DNA of 64,000 nt from SB21 sp964415295 (GCA_964415295.1 CAYPYN010000005.1:124001-188000); one strand, 5' to 3'. Shown: positions 53,952 to 61,450, counted from the first letter of the stretch. Translations and numbers: made by a program. The notes: generated by a model not told the origin, from the sequence alone.

Positions 53952-54539
53952 TTATTTTGTTTCCGGGGTTGAGGCCTTGTAACTGGTCGTTTTGTTTATT
54001 TGATCGACGATGGCCGTGACTTCGACCTTGGTACTGTCGAATTGAACTACGGCTTCACCAACTGTGAAATCCGCTTTGACGGATTTAACGCCTTCGATTT
54101 TTTTGACGACCGATTCAACATGCATGTTACATCCTGTACAAGTCATTCCCTTAACTGGAATCACGACTTGCACAACCTGAGAGTTCTTCACGGATTGTCC
54201 TTCCTGTGAAAATGAAATCGGAACGTAAGGAAAAATGATAAACAAAAACGCTATTAACGCGGCAACCCAAAGGATGATCTTGTTCCACTTACCCGCACTC
54301 TCCATTTTGCACGATCCGTCTTCGCAATGAACTTCTGTTTTTCGGTACGCTAAACCAAATCCGATGGCGAGTAGAACCGCCGTAAGCGTTATCAGAACTG
54401 GCCTGTAGGACTCAAAAAAAGAGAACGCTCCGATTCCTGCAATTCCAACGATGGATAAGACAGCCGGACCGATGCAACAAAGGGAGGCCCCTGCCGCAGA
54501 TAAAATTACTCCCAATGATAAAAACCCGCTTTTCTTCAA
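53952..54539 (-). CDS. merTP: mercuric transport protein MerT-MerP fusion
   Basis: 195 residues. Three membrane segments, the first with the Cys pair in GASLCCIGPAVLSIVG (Cys21-Cys22), a loop pair Cys72/Cys77, then a C-terminal heavy-metal-associated domain with GMTCTGCNMHVESVVKKIEG (Cys134, Cys137). This is the fused MerTP form found in Bacteroidota-like bacteria. It moves Hg(II) from envelope to cytosol. Its start overlaps merR by 4 bp. No merA follows in this window. Confidence 0.92.
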   Translation of the reverse strand: MKKSGFLSLGVILSAAGASLCCIGPAVLSIVGIAGIGAFSFFESYRPVLITLTAVLLAIGFGLAYRKTEVHCEDGSCKMESAGKWNKIILWVAALIAFLFIIFPYVPISFSQEGQSVKNSQVVQVVIPVKGMTCTGCNMHVESVVKKIEGVKSVKADFTVGEAVVQFDSTKVEVTAIVDQINKTTSYKASTPETK

Positions 54540-54976
54540 ATCTCTTCCCTTTCTTTCAAATGTTCACCGTTCAAAAATTCAAGGATCGGACACTCACTCG
54601 TCGGCCCGGTGCCGTGACACTGATCAGAAAGCTTTTTCAGGGCTTCGGCAAACTTCTCAAGTGTCTCAATCTTTTCTCGAATCATTACAATTGAATATTC
54701 CGCCATTTCACGAACGTCTGCGCAGGACTTTCTCTTATCAACTTTCAGAGCAAGTAGTTGTGCGATTTCTTTTAGGGAGAAACCCAACTCTTTGGCCTTC
54801 TTGATAAATATAACCCGTGACAAGTCCTGTTCGGTATACTCGCGATAACCGGATTCTTTCGTTTTCGGCTTTGGCAACAGGCGGATACGTTCATAATATC
54901 TAATGGTTTGCAAATTTACTCCAGCCGCTTTGGCCAGTTTGCCAATACTCAGAAACGTTTCTTTCGTCTCAATCAT
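54536..54976 (-). CDS. merR: MerR-type mercury-responsive regulator
   Basis: 146 residues. The winged-helix SIGKLAKAAGVNLQTIRYYERIRLL is followed by GYREYTEQDLSRVIFIKKAKELGFSL. Cys85, Cys120 and Cys129 have exactly the spacing of the Hg-binding Cys82/117/126 of Tn501 MerR (KSCADVREMAE and CHGTGPTSECPILE). It should repress and, with Hg(II), activate the promoter just upstream of its own start, thus controlling the whole cassette. Confidence 0.95.
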   Translation of the reverse strand: MIETKETFLSIGKLAKAAGVNLQTIRYYERIRLLPKPKTKESGYREYTEQDLSRVIFIKKAKELGFSLKEIAQLLALKVDKRKSCADVREMAEYSIVMIREKIETLEKFAEALKKLSDQCHGTGPTSECPILEFLNGEHLKEREEI

Positions 54977-54983
54977 ATTGTAA

Positions 54984-55014
54984 ATATAAGGTATGTACTA
55001 TAGTATCGAGTCAA
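54984..55014 (-). promoter_or_regulatory. MerR-controlled promoter/operator
   Basis: On the minus strand, TTGACT (55014-55009) and TTATAT (54989-54984) are separated by 19 bp, the overlong spacer twisted by MerR regulators. A perfect 10-bp palindrome TACTATAGTA (54996-55005) is near its centre. The predicted transcription start is within 1-2 nt of the merR ATG at 54976, so the message may be leaderless. Confidence 0.75.
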
Positions 55015-55117
55015 GTTTTTTCTGATTTTTTTCCTCCGAGTCCCACACCTCTATCGCGCCATATATCACACCATAAGGCACGCCAGTCCCACGCCAAGCC
55101 ATAAAATCGGTTTCCTA

Positions 55118-55144
55118 AGTCTCAGGAAGTCTCAAATAGTCTCA
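55118..55144 (+). repeat. three AGTCTCA repeats phased at 10 bp
   Basis: Three identical 7-mers at 55118, 55128 and 55138, each separated by 3 nt, so all fall on one face of the helix. A TATATT -10-like box lies at 55173-55178 with no good -35, so these may be activator or repressor sites for the virus-like unit, or iteron-like sites. The region 55015-55214 holds no recognised gene. Confidence 0.55.
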
Positions 55145-55214
55145 AAATTTGAAATGCCCTATGTGCGTCCTGTATATTCATGCGTTGATTTTTTAACGAC
55201 AAAAAAATATCGCA

Positions 55215-56414
55215 ATGGAAACACCGGTCATAGAACACGAAGACGAATTTGAAGGCGAAGACCTTAATGCCGCCGAGGAAACGCTTGAGGACGTGAAGCG
55301 GGTCATTAATGGCGATGTGCCAATATTCACGCCGCCGCCTAAAAAAATTATAAGAAAGGTCATGGACGAATCGGAAAAAGCCGAGACGGAAATCATACCC
55401 GAAAAGAAGAGTAAGTATGCACCCTATCCCGGCTTTGATCCGAAAAACCCCGACCCGGAGTTTGCGTATTCGGGAGTCTTGCACCGTGTGAGCGGGAGCG
55501 GCAAGAACGAATATCTGGAAAGAGTTGAAAGCCGCACCTTTGACGACATCGCCTACAGGTACGGGGCAGGCCAATATCTACTTCGTATGCCCAATCAAAA
55601 CGGTATCTGCCTGTACTTTACCGTTTCAAAAGAACTCGAAACACGGGTGCGCTTCGAACGGCAGGATGAACCCGAAGATTTTTTCTTTGAAAAAACGTCA
55701 AAAGCCGATCTTCAAACCGTTCCGGCTCCCGTACAGAATAGCGATTCAAAGATTTACGAACTTTTGCTTCAGCAATCCCAGCAGACGCAAGCTCAGTTTC
55801 AAACCATGCTCATGACCTTACTTGGCAAAGACACTGGCGCGTCGGGTCAGGCACTCAGCGATTCCTATCAAAACGGTTTTACGGCAGGCCAAGGCAGTGC
55901 CAAAAACACGATTGACGTTCTGAACCGGCAGATCGAATCCATTGCAAAAGAGCGTGACGAATGGAAAGCCAAAGCCGAAATGCTTCAGGTGGAACTTGGG
56001 CAATTGCCCAGTGATGAAGAAGAGGAAGAAGATGAGGATGAAGCGGAAGAACAACCTAAAAGTCCGCTCTCTGAGGTCGTGGAAGGCTTAAAAGCCGTCA
56101 AAGATTTGGTAAACGCAAAACCACAGCAAACGACACCTGAGAACAGGCAAATTGAAAACCATCAAAAGGAAATTCGCGTGATGAATTCGGACAACATTAA
56201 AAATCTGATTGTCAACTCGTTCAAGAACCAAGTGCCCGTGATAGAAGCCGCACAGCAGGTGTATGCTCTTGTAGGATCGCTCGAAAAAGGAGCATTGAAG
56301 GCATTCCCGGCAACACAGGTTGTTGACTACTTAGTTCAAAATTATTTACCAGGTGCGGCTAAGGAACTGATTGCGTATCTCACTGCCATTGTCGGCGAAA
56401 TGAAGAAGTTTTAA
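55215..56414 (+). CDS. virus-module protein with coiled coil and acidic linker
   Basis: 399 residues. An acidic N-terminus, then a beta-rich segment (FAYSGVLHRVSGSGKNEYLERV, YGAGQYLLRMPNQNGICLYF), a Gln-rich stretch and coiled coil (QSQQTQAQFQTMLMTLLG, QIESIAKERDEWKAKAEML), a run of acidic residues and a C-terminal helical domain (LVNSFKNQVPVIEAAQQVYAL). No family recognised. First gene of the plus-strand unit; its stop overlaps the next start by 1 nt. Possibly a scaffold or virion protein. Confidence 0.7.
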   Translation: METPVIEHEDEFEGEDLNAAEETLEDVKRVINGDVPIFTPPPKKIIRKVMDESEKAETEIIPEKKSKYAPYPGFDPKNPDPEFAYSGVLHRVSGSGKNEYLERVESRTFDDIAYRYGAGQYLLRMPNQNGICLYFTVSKELETRVRFERQDEPEDFFFEKTSKADLQTVPAPVQNSDSKIYELLLQQSQQTQAQFQTMLMTLLGKDTGASGQALSDSYQNGFTAGQGSAKNTIDVLNRQIESIAKERDEWKAKAEMLQVELGQLPSDEEEEEDEDEAEEQPKSPLSEVVEGLKAVKDLVNAKPQQTTPENRQIENHQKEIRVMNSDNIKNLIVNSFKNQVPVIEAAQQVYALVGSLEKGALKAFPATQVVDYLVQNYLPGAAKELIAYLTAIVGEMKKF

Positions 56415-56902
56415 TGAACCATGTCAAGTTTACGCTATTCCATAACGTCGGCCTTGATGTCACGATCCGCAAAATGCGCGAGCTTATTCATGCAGGCCAC
56501 AAAAACTCCGTCACGCGGATGCTCGCGCTTAAGCTTACTCAAGATGAAGACGGGCGGGACTTTGATGGGATGGCCAAAGCGGTTTATGAATGGCTTATCA
56601 AAAATATCAAATACCACCGCGATCCTGTGGGCGTGGAGTGGCTACAGGATGCGGAAAATACTATTAGGATCAAGGCAGGCGATTGCGATGATTTTACCAT
56701 CGCCGCCTGCACACTCCTGGGGAGTCTTGGAATAGCAACAAGAATCGTAATTTCCCAAATCAAGGAACCGAGATGGAATCATGTGTTTGCAGAGTATTAC
56801 AGTCCGAAACAAAATAAATGGATAGCCTTTGATGCGTGTGTTAAGAAGTTCGTCGGCTGGAAATCGCCGAACATCATAGCTACGAAAGGCTATCCGGTTT
56901 AA
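56414..56902 (+). CDS. transglutaminase-like cysteine protease
   Basis: 162 residues. The papain-like triad is visible: Cys in IKAGDCDDFTIAACTLLGSL, His in WNHVFAEYY and Asp in WIAFDACVKKFVGW. No signal peptide. Stand-alone proteins of this type occur in viruses and in protein-maturation systems; in a structural gene module, processing of virion proteins is a reasonable guess. Coupled to the preceding gene (TAATG). Confidence 0.85.
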   Translation: MNHVKFTLFHNVGLDVTIRKMRELIHAGHKNSVTRMLALKLTQDEDGRDFDGMAKAVYEWLIKNIKYHRDPVGVEWLQDAENTIRIKAGDCDDFTIAACTLLGSLGIATRIVISQIKEPRWNHVFAEYYSPKQNKWIAFDACVKKFVGWKSPNIIATKGYPV

Positions 56903-56918
56903 AAAAATAGGAAACAAA

Positions 56919-57578
56919 ATGGCAATGAAGAAAAAGCAAGATGGGGATCAGTTATTGAACAAGGCGCGAGCCAAAGCCATGAAAGCGGCCGATGAGGCTT
57001 TCGGCAAGAAACCATCGCCGTCACAAGCCTCCAGCCCGGCTCCTGCAAAGAAAAAAAAGAAAAAGAAAGGTTTTCTAAAATCAGTTACCAAGTCCCTAAA
57101 TCCCAAGAAGGTCACGAACTTCATCAAGAAAAATCCCGTTGTCCATGCAGGTCTCAAGGTCGCTTTATCGACTGTGCCCGGCGCGACAACGGCGATGAAC
57201 GAATTCGCCAAAGCAAAGGATAAGAAAGGCGCGAAGAAAGCTTTAGAATCGAAAGCCGTCAAGCAGGTCGAAGTCAAATTATCTGCCGATCTCAAGGTTG
57301 TGGCAAAAAAATACGGAATTAAAACTGATAAGGGTGAAGGACCCGCGCTTGCCGAACTTGCCCAACTCAAGAAAAGCGGCAAGATCAAACCCGAAGATGA
57401 TGCGAAGCTTTCAGCGTATGCAGGCATGGCGGCGGCTAAGGAATCGGTCAAAGAAGATGAGGAATCTTCCGAATCTCCCGAAAACGAAAATGGCAGTGAT
57501 AGCGGCGGACTTTCTAAACCCTTGCTATGGGGTGGCGGAATTCTGGCGGTATTCCTGATACTCAACTCACGGAAATAA
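56919..57578 (+). CDS. Lys-rich protein with C-terminal membrane segment
   Basis: 219 residues. Basic N-terminus with a poly-Lys run (APAKKKKKKKGFLKSVTKS), then Ala/Lys helices (NEFAKAKDKKGAKKALESK) and an acidic linker, ending in a hydrophobic segment and charged tail (LLWGGGILAVFLILNSRK). No family. The layout suits a protein joining nucleic acid or capsid to a membrane. A-rich, with TAGGAAA upstream. Confidence 0.68.
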   Translation: MAMKKKQDGDQLLNKARAKAMKAADEAFGKKPSPSQASSPAPAKKKKKKKGFLKSVTKSLNPKKVTNFIKKNPVVHAGLKVALSTVPGATTAMNEFAKAKDKKGAKKALESKAVKQVEVKLSADLKVVAKKYGIKTDKGEGPALAELAQLKKSGKIKPEDDAKLSAYAGMAAAKESVKEDEESSESPENENGSDSGGLSKPLLWGGGILAVFLILNSRK

Positions 57579-57584
57579 GAAAAA

Positions 57585-58229
57585 ATGGATTTGATCCAAA
57601 CAATCAAAACACAGCACAAAAGGTACCTTAGCGGCAAAGTGACTTATCCCGGCTTTGCAAAGTTTGTCATGGGGCTTGGAATGCAATCCAATGCCGCTTT
57701 TGGCAAACTGAGAAGCATGGTGACTACCGGACAGTTCTATAAAATGTTTCCCATGCACATGAAGGACCAGAAACGGCAATTGGCGGATGCGGAGCTTTCC
57801 GACGCGTACGATATGACCATCGCACGGATCAACGCGCAGACCGATAACCTGATTAAACAGCTTCAGGCGGGTAAGATCGATCCAGTGAAAGCTGACGTGC
57901 TTTTGAAACAATGGCAAAGTGAAGCCGAAGCCGCGTGGGACAATCTTGGGCCGCTCGATAAAGCTACGAAAGCGATTTCTAATTTCTTTAGTGCACGCTG
58001 GCAGGAAGCCAAGAACCTGATTAACCGGGGCGTGAAATTCACGGCAAGCCAGTATGACAAAGCCACCGACACGGTATCCCATGTAATCAAAAAAGCGGCC
58101 GATGCGACTGAAGAAGGCGTAAGCAATATCACAAGCGGTGCCAAGAACGCGCTTACGGGCGTTGGGTTCGCCTTGCCAGCTCTTGCCATCGGAGCGGTTG
58201 TTGTTGGCTATTTCATATTGAGGAAGTAA
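57585..58229 (+). CDS. helical protein with C-terminal membrane segment
   Basis: 214 residues, 6 bp after the previous gene. Predicted long amphipathic helices (DLIQTIKTQHKRYLSGKVTY, NLIKQLQAGKIDPVKADVLL, SQYDKATDTVSHVIKKAAD), then a C-terminal membrane segment (GVGFALPALAIGAVVVGYFIL) and a two-residue basic end. Same topology as the gene before it. No family recognised; possible virion membrane protein. Confidence 0.66.
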   Translation: MDLIQTIKTQHKRYLSGKVTYPGFAKFVMGLGMQSNAAFGKLRSMVTTGQFYKMFPMHMKDQKRQLADAELSDAYDMTIARINAQTDNLIKQLQAGKIDPVKADVLLKQWQSEAEAAWDNLGPLDKATKAISNFFSARWQEAKNLINRGVKFTASQYDKATDTVSHVIKKAADATEEGVSNITSGAKNALTGVGFALPALAIGAVVVGYFILRK

Positions 58230-58567
58230 TGGAGCGATACACACCCATCATTCTGACACTGATTTCGGTTTTAGGAAGCATCGTTTCGGCATACGTCGCC
58301 TACCGGCTCAACAAGCGCAAACAGACGGCCGAGAGCCGCAAGTTTGAAAAAGAGACGGAAATCCTGATTCTCGAATATTGGAAAAAAGAAAGCCGTGCGC
58401 TCATGCGGAAGCTTGAAGAACTGGAAGCAAAATTCGAACAGGTTCAAAAGGAAAAGAAAGAACTTGAAGAGACGGTAAAACAGCTTCAGGACGAGAACGC
58501 ACGGCTGACGGAGCGAATCGGCGAACTCGAAACCAAATTACACATGGCGGGCACTTATGACGTTTGA
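58229..58567 (+). CDS. small coiled-coil protein with N-terminal membrane anchor
   Basis: 112 residues. One N-terminal membrane segment (ILTLISVLGSIVSAYVAYRL) and then a continuous coiled coil (LMRKLEELEAKFEQVQKEKK, ETVKQLQDENARLTERIGEL). The topology resembles Rz-type inner-membrane spanins. It overlaps the preceding stop by 1 nt and the following muramidase gene by 11 nt, as lysis genes often do. Confidence 0.68.
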   Translation: MERYTPIILTLISVLGSIVSAYVAYRLNKRKQTAESRKFEKETEILILEYWKKESRALMRKLEELEAKFEQVQKEKKELEETVKQLQDENARLTERIGELETKLHMAGTYDV

Positions 58568-59183
58568 ACAAGTATTTCCCAAAGTATTCAAGAACGAAGG
58601 CGGCTACGCGAACCAGAAAAACGACACCGGCGGCGAGACCTACGGCGGAATCTCCCGCGTGTATTTCCCCAAATGGGAAGGCTGGGCGCTGGTGGATCAG
58701 TTCAAGAAACAGAACGGCGGATTCCTTCCCCGTTACTGGCGGAACGCCACGCTCGATGCCATGTTGCCGAAATTCTACAAAGAACAGTTTTGGGATGCCA
58801 ATCACATGGACAAATTTCCGGCGCAATTAAGGCTTTCATTGTTCGATATGGCGTTCAACGGCGGCGCAGGCAAAGCGTGGGGCGTGCTCAGGATGGCGGC
58901 AGGAATGAAATACGCGACGAACTTTGATACGTCTCTCTTTGAGATTGCCAAGAAAGTAACGCCGGAACAATACGCGGCCGCGCGGATCGTGCGTTACGAA
59001 ATCATCGTGCGTGATAACCCCAAGAATCAGGAATTCTTAGAAGGTTGGAAAAACCGGACAGCGCACATTCTGAAGGAAACCAAAAATTGGATATTGGCCA
59101 ATCCCGGCGCGTCGGGCGCGATGGTTCTCTTGCTTGGAATTGGAATCTTTGTCGCGGTTAAAGCTTTTGCGAGGGAAACATGA
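58557..59183 (+). CDS. GH108-family muramidase with C-terminal membrane anchor
   Basis: 208 residues. The catalytic-Glu region FKNEGGYANQKNDTGGETYG identifies the glycosyl hydrolase 108 (secretion-activator/ZliS type) N-acetylmuramidase; FWDANHMDKFPAQLRLSLFD and MAFNGGAGKAWGVLRMA follow. The last 25 residues are a membrane segment (SGAMVLLLGIGIFVAVKAF) with a basic end. Typical phage endolysins of this family are soluble. A membrane-bound lytic enzyme fits a virion membrane protein that opens the cell wall on entry, as in PRD1-like viruses, or an anchored endolysin. Confidence 0.85.
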   Translation: MTFEQVFPKVFKNEGGYANQKNDTGGETYGGISRVYFPKWEGWALVDQFKKQNGGFLPRYWRNATLDAMLPKFYKEQFWDANHMDKFPAQLRLSLFDMAFNGGAGKAWGVLRMAAGMKYATNFDTSLFEIAKKVTPEQYAAARIVRYEIIVRDNPKNQEFLEGWKNRTAHILKETKNWILANPGASGAMVLLLGIGIFVAVKAFARET

Positions 59184-59368
59184 AACGTGAGATGTCAAAC
59201 GCCAGCTGTGAGACAACAGATGATGTACATTTCACGTCTGGCGTTTCACGTCTCACGTCTTGCGATCCCTTCACGAAACTGAAACGACGTGTGCGCGATA
59301 AACTGAACAAGTGTAACGACGAAAGAAAAGTCAAAATGTGCGAACGGATTTTGAACGACACAGGCTAA
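59180..59368 (+). CDS. small unknown protein overlapping an inverted repeat
   Basis: 62 residues starting with an ATGA overlap on the muramidase stop. The first half is encoded by the inverted repeat at 59185-59258; the second half is basic and helical (LKRRVRDKLNKCNDERKVKM). No family. It may be a short gene whose start was extended into repeat DNA, or not a gene. Confidence 0.35.
   Translation: MKREMSNASCETTDDVHFTSGVSRLTSCDPFTKLKRRVRDKLNKCNDERKVKMCERILNDTG
59185..59258. repeat. imperfect 21-bp inverted repeat
   Basis: Arms at 59185-59205 and 59238-59258 match at 19 of 21 positions around a 32-nt spacer. The arm pattern (ACGTGAGA-GT-AAACGCCAG) resembles dispersed intergenic hairpin repeats such as REP- or MITE-like elements. 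It lies immediately after the muramidase stop. Confidence 0.7.
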
Positions 59369-59423
59369 ATATTTAATGAATTCTAAATAGCCACCGCGAT
59401 TTTCCGATACAGGCGGAATAAGC

Positions 59424-59472
59424 AAAGGCGATGTTTTGAGCTTCAGGCTCATTCATCGCCTTTTTTGTTTTT
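59424..59472 (+). terminator. rho-independent terminator between virus-module units
   Basis: Outer stem AAAGGCGATG/CATCGCCTTT, an inner hairpin TGAGC-TTCAG-GCTCA and a T-rich tail TTTTTTGTTTTT. It follows the muramidase block and ends just before the Shine-Dalgarno sequence of the next gene. Confidence 0.85.
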
Positions 59473-59487
59473 GAAAGGAGTGATGAC

Positions 59488-60321
59488 ATGCGCGTTCCGG
59501 TAGCCAACCCGGTGGGCGAAGTGCCCAAGAAGACAAAAAGTTTGAAAAAAAAGCCCAAGAAAAAAACCAAGAACCCGGCGGCATTGGCTGTGATGGCCAA
59601 TCCGCATGAAACAAGGAGTCAAAAAATGGCCAAGAAAAAGAAGAAAAAAACGAAAAAGAAAAAAGCGCGGACTGCTTCCAGTCCTAAAACGCAGGCGGTG
59701 ACCAAATACGTGTACCGCACGCAAAGCGGGAAGAAAAAGACCAAGAAGAAAAAGCGCAAACATAAGAATCCGTCCTCTACCGCTTTGATGGATTTCGTCA
59801 AAGTCGGCGGCGGTGCCGTGCTTGGTTACTTCGGGACCGGTATGGCCGGTCAGCTCATCGGCAACATGGTAGGCGGATTCTTAGGCGAAGAAGGCGGCTC
59901 CCCTTCGCCGGCCAAGCCCTTCATCCGTCCTGCGGTCGAGGGTGCGATCACGGCGGGTGTCGGGTATCTCGGAAGCAAATTCATTCCCGATCCGCTCTTC
60001 AATCTCGGCCTCTTTGCAGGATCGTTTGTCCGCACGACCCATGACACCGTGAAAGCCGTTGCTCCCGGAGTCTCGGACTGGCTCTCCGACGCAATGGGCG
60101 AAACGACCTTGATTCCCGAATCGGCTTACCAGCGTGCCCTCGAATACGCCAACATCAACGATGTTGCGGGCGACGACGAAGTGGACGATGTGACCGAAAT
60201 GGGAGAGGGCGAAGGCGAAGAACTTTTCGGCGAAGAAGGAACGACCCGTGACGATGAAGAAATGTCCGATGACGACGAAATGTCGGAAGCCGAACTCATG
60301 AGCGGCCCTGAAATCGGATAA
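59488..60321 (+). CDS. Lys-rich Gly-zipper protein, possible dual start
   Basis: 277 residues. GAAAGGAG lies 7 nt before the ATG at 59488. A second in-frame ATG at 59626 (Met47, MAKKKKKKTKKKKARTASSP) has AAGGAG at similar spacing, giving a possible 231-residue short form. The N-terminal 90 residues are almost pure Lys/Thr/Pro with two NP-x-x-x-x-x-M-type repeats. The centre has glycine-zipper hydrophobic segments (VGGGAVLGYFGTGMAGQLIG, AVEGAITAGVGYLGSKF), and the C-terminus is very acidic. Probably a membrane-associated, nucleic-acid-binding structural protein; no family recognised. Confidence 0.7.
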   Translation: MRVPVANPVGEVPKKTKSLKKKPKKKTKNPAALAVMANPHETRSQKMAKKKKKKTKKKKARTASSPKTQAVTKYVYRTQSGKKKTKKKKRKHKNPSSTALMDFVKVGGGAVLGYFGTGMAGQLIGNMVGGFLGEEGGSPSPAKPFIRPAVEGAITAGVGYLGSKFIPDPLFNLGLFAGSFVRTTHDTVKAVAPGVSDWLSDAMGETTLIPESAYQRALEYANINDVAGDDEVDDVTEMGEGEGEELFGEEGTTRDDEEMSDDDEMSEAELMSGPEIG

Positions 60322-60376
60322 CAGAAAACCAATAACAAAACGACAATAAACCAAAAAAACACAAAGGAACAACGAA

Positions 60377-60898
60377 ATGAGACCGACGAAAAAACTATCC
60401 AATGTCGTAACGCGCGTGATTGTGGACGCGCAAAGCTTGAAACCGAACTTGCAAAACTTCAAGTTCTTCCCCAAGAACGCGAAGGAAGACAATCCGGTAA
60501 TCAACTATGTCAGTAACCCGTTTCCCTACACGACGACACTCGTGACGGGATTCAGGTTCTCGCTGAACACCAACATTCTCACTCAGGCACAGCTGGCAGA
60601 GTTTTACAATGCCATTGTGAAGATCAAAAAAGGAACTTACGAATCCTTTGAAGCCGACCTTGCGACGCTCATGCGTATCCGCATCAAGGATTCCTTCCTT
60701 CTGCAGGACGGAACGGAAAAGCTCGTGGTCGAATACGAAGACGTGCCGTTCCGTTTCGGCAAGAAACCTTTGCGTTTCGGTGACAACGATCACTTCGAAG
60801 TTCTGGTGACATTCAAGAGTATGTCGCAGAACAACATTGATCTGCGTTGCCACTTCTACGCCATGACGACCGACCGCGTGATCAAACCGTCCAACTAA
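60377..60898 (+). CDS. candidate capsid protein (173 residues)
   Basis: No membrane segment or signal; predicted mostly beta. Typical stretches are NPFPYTTTLVTGFRFSLNTN, EKLVVEYEDVPFRFGKKPLR and HFEVLVTFKSMSQNNIDLRC. A good AAAGGA lies upstream and a strong hairpin follows the stop, as for abundant structural genes. With the next two genes it forms a block of three soluble beta-type proteins in the middle of a membrane-protein-rich unit. Size recalls the small major capsid protein of P23-77-like viruses, but there is no sequence evidence for homology. Confidence 0.55.
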   Translation: MRPTKKLSNVVTRVIVDAQSLKPNLQNFKFFPKNAKEDNPVINYVSNPFPYTTTLVTGFRFSLNTNILTQAQLAEFYNAIVKIKKGTYESFEADLATLMRIRIKDSFLLQDGTEKLVVEYEDVPFRFGKKPLRFGDNDHFEVLVTFKSMSQNNIDLRCHFYAMTTDRVIKPSN

Positions 60899-60915
60899 CA
60901 ACGAAAGACCGTTCC

Positions 60916-60954
60916 AACGGAGCTTGCTTCGGATAACCGAGGGCAAGCTCCGTT
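60916..60954 (+). promoter_or_regulatory. 12-bp perfect hairpin after the 173-residue gene
   Basis: Arms 60916-60927 and 60943-60954 are fully complementary with a 15-nt loop, between two co-directional genes. The following bases are TTCGGGG, not a T-run, so partial termination or 3'-end protection is more likely than full termination. Confidence 0.55.
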
Positions 60955-60979
60955 TCGGGGCGGTAATGGAGAGTAAACA

Positions 60980-61450
60980 ATGCAACTATTAGCTAAAGCG
61001 TTCGGGTTGTTCAATGCCAATCTGGACAAGGTCGCGGCGCGGTTGTCTGAGGTAACCCATCCCGGCAAGTATCCACAGCTTTGGACAACCGCCCAGACAG
61101 TTTCCGCTCAGGCGGGAGACACGCCGCTTACGGTGACAGACCGGGGCTTCGATTACGAAGTGCGGAACCTTGCACTGAAAGCATTCAACGCCGAGACGCA
61201 TGAGGAAATCACTTCCGGCGTGAAAGTGAAAATCAAATCCGGGCAAAGTGAATGGTACAAAGACGGCGTGGATATATCGTTTTTCAAAGCCGACGGCGGC
61301 CTCTTTGTCAAAGAACGCAAACCGATCTATATCCGCAACAAAGAGCCATTCGTTCTGATCGTGAGTAACCGGCTCAACGTAGAAGTCCTTGTTGAAGCCA
61401 TGTTCTATGGATTTATTTCTGAAAAAGAAGTGAAACGGCAGGTCAACTAA
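60980..61450 (+). CDS. candidate capsid or vertex protein (156 residues)
   Basis: Preceded by GGAGAG. A helical N-terminus (LLAKAFGLFNANLDKVAARL) leads into a beta-rich body (GDTPLTVTDRGFDYEVRNLA, GVKVKIKSGQSEWYKDGVDI, RKPIYIRNKEPFVLIVSN). No membrane segment. The pattern of a short helix followed by strands suits a jelly-roll virion protein, but no family is recognised. Stop overlaps the next start by 1 nt. Confidence 0.55.
   Translation: MQLLAKAFGLFNANLDKVAARLSEVTHPGKYPQLWTTAQTVSAQAGDTPLTVTDRGFDYEVRNLALKAFNAETHEEITSGVKVKIKSGQSEWYKDGVDISFFKADGGLFVKERKPIYIRNKEPFVLIVSNRLNVEVLVEAMFYGFISEKEVKRQVN

Noticed and set aside
55118..55144. Three AGTCTCA repeats as a CRISPR remnant
   Set aside because: The units are 7 nt with 3-nt spacers and no cas gene is near; this is a binding-site layout.
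56948..58244. Two minus-strand frames of over 220 codons opposite the virus-like genes
   Set aside because: Their Phe/Leu-rich composition is just the complement of Lys/Glu-rich coding; the plus strand has ribosome sites and tight overlaps.
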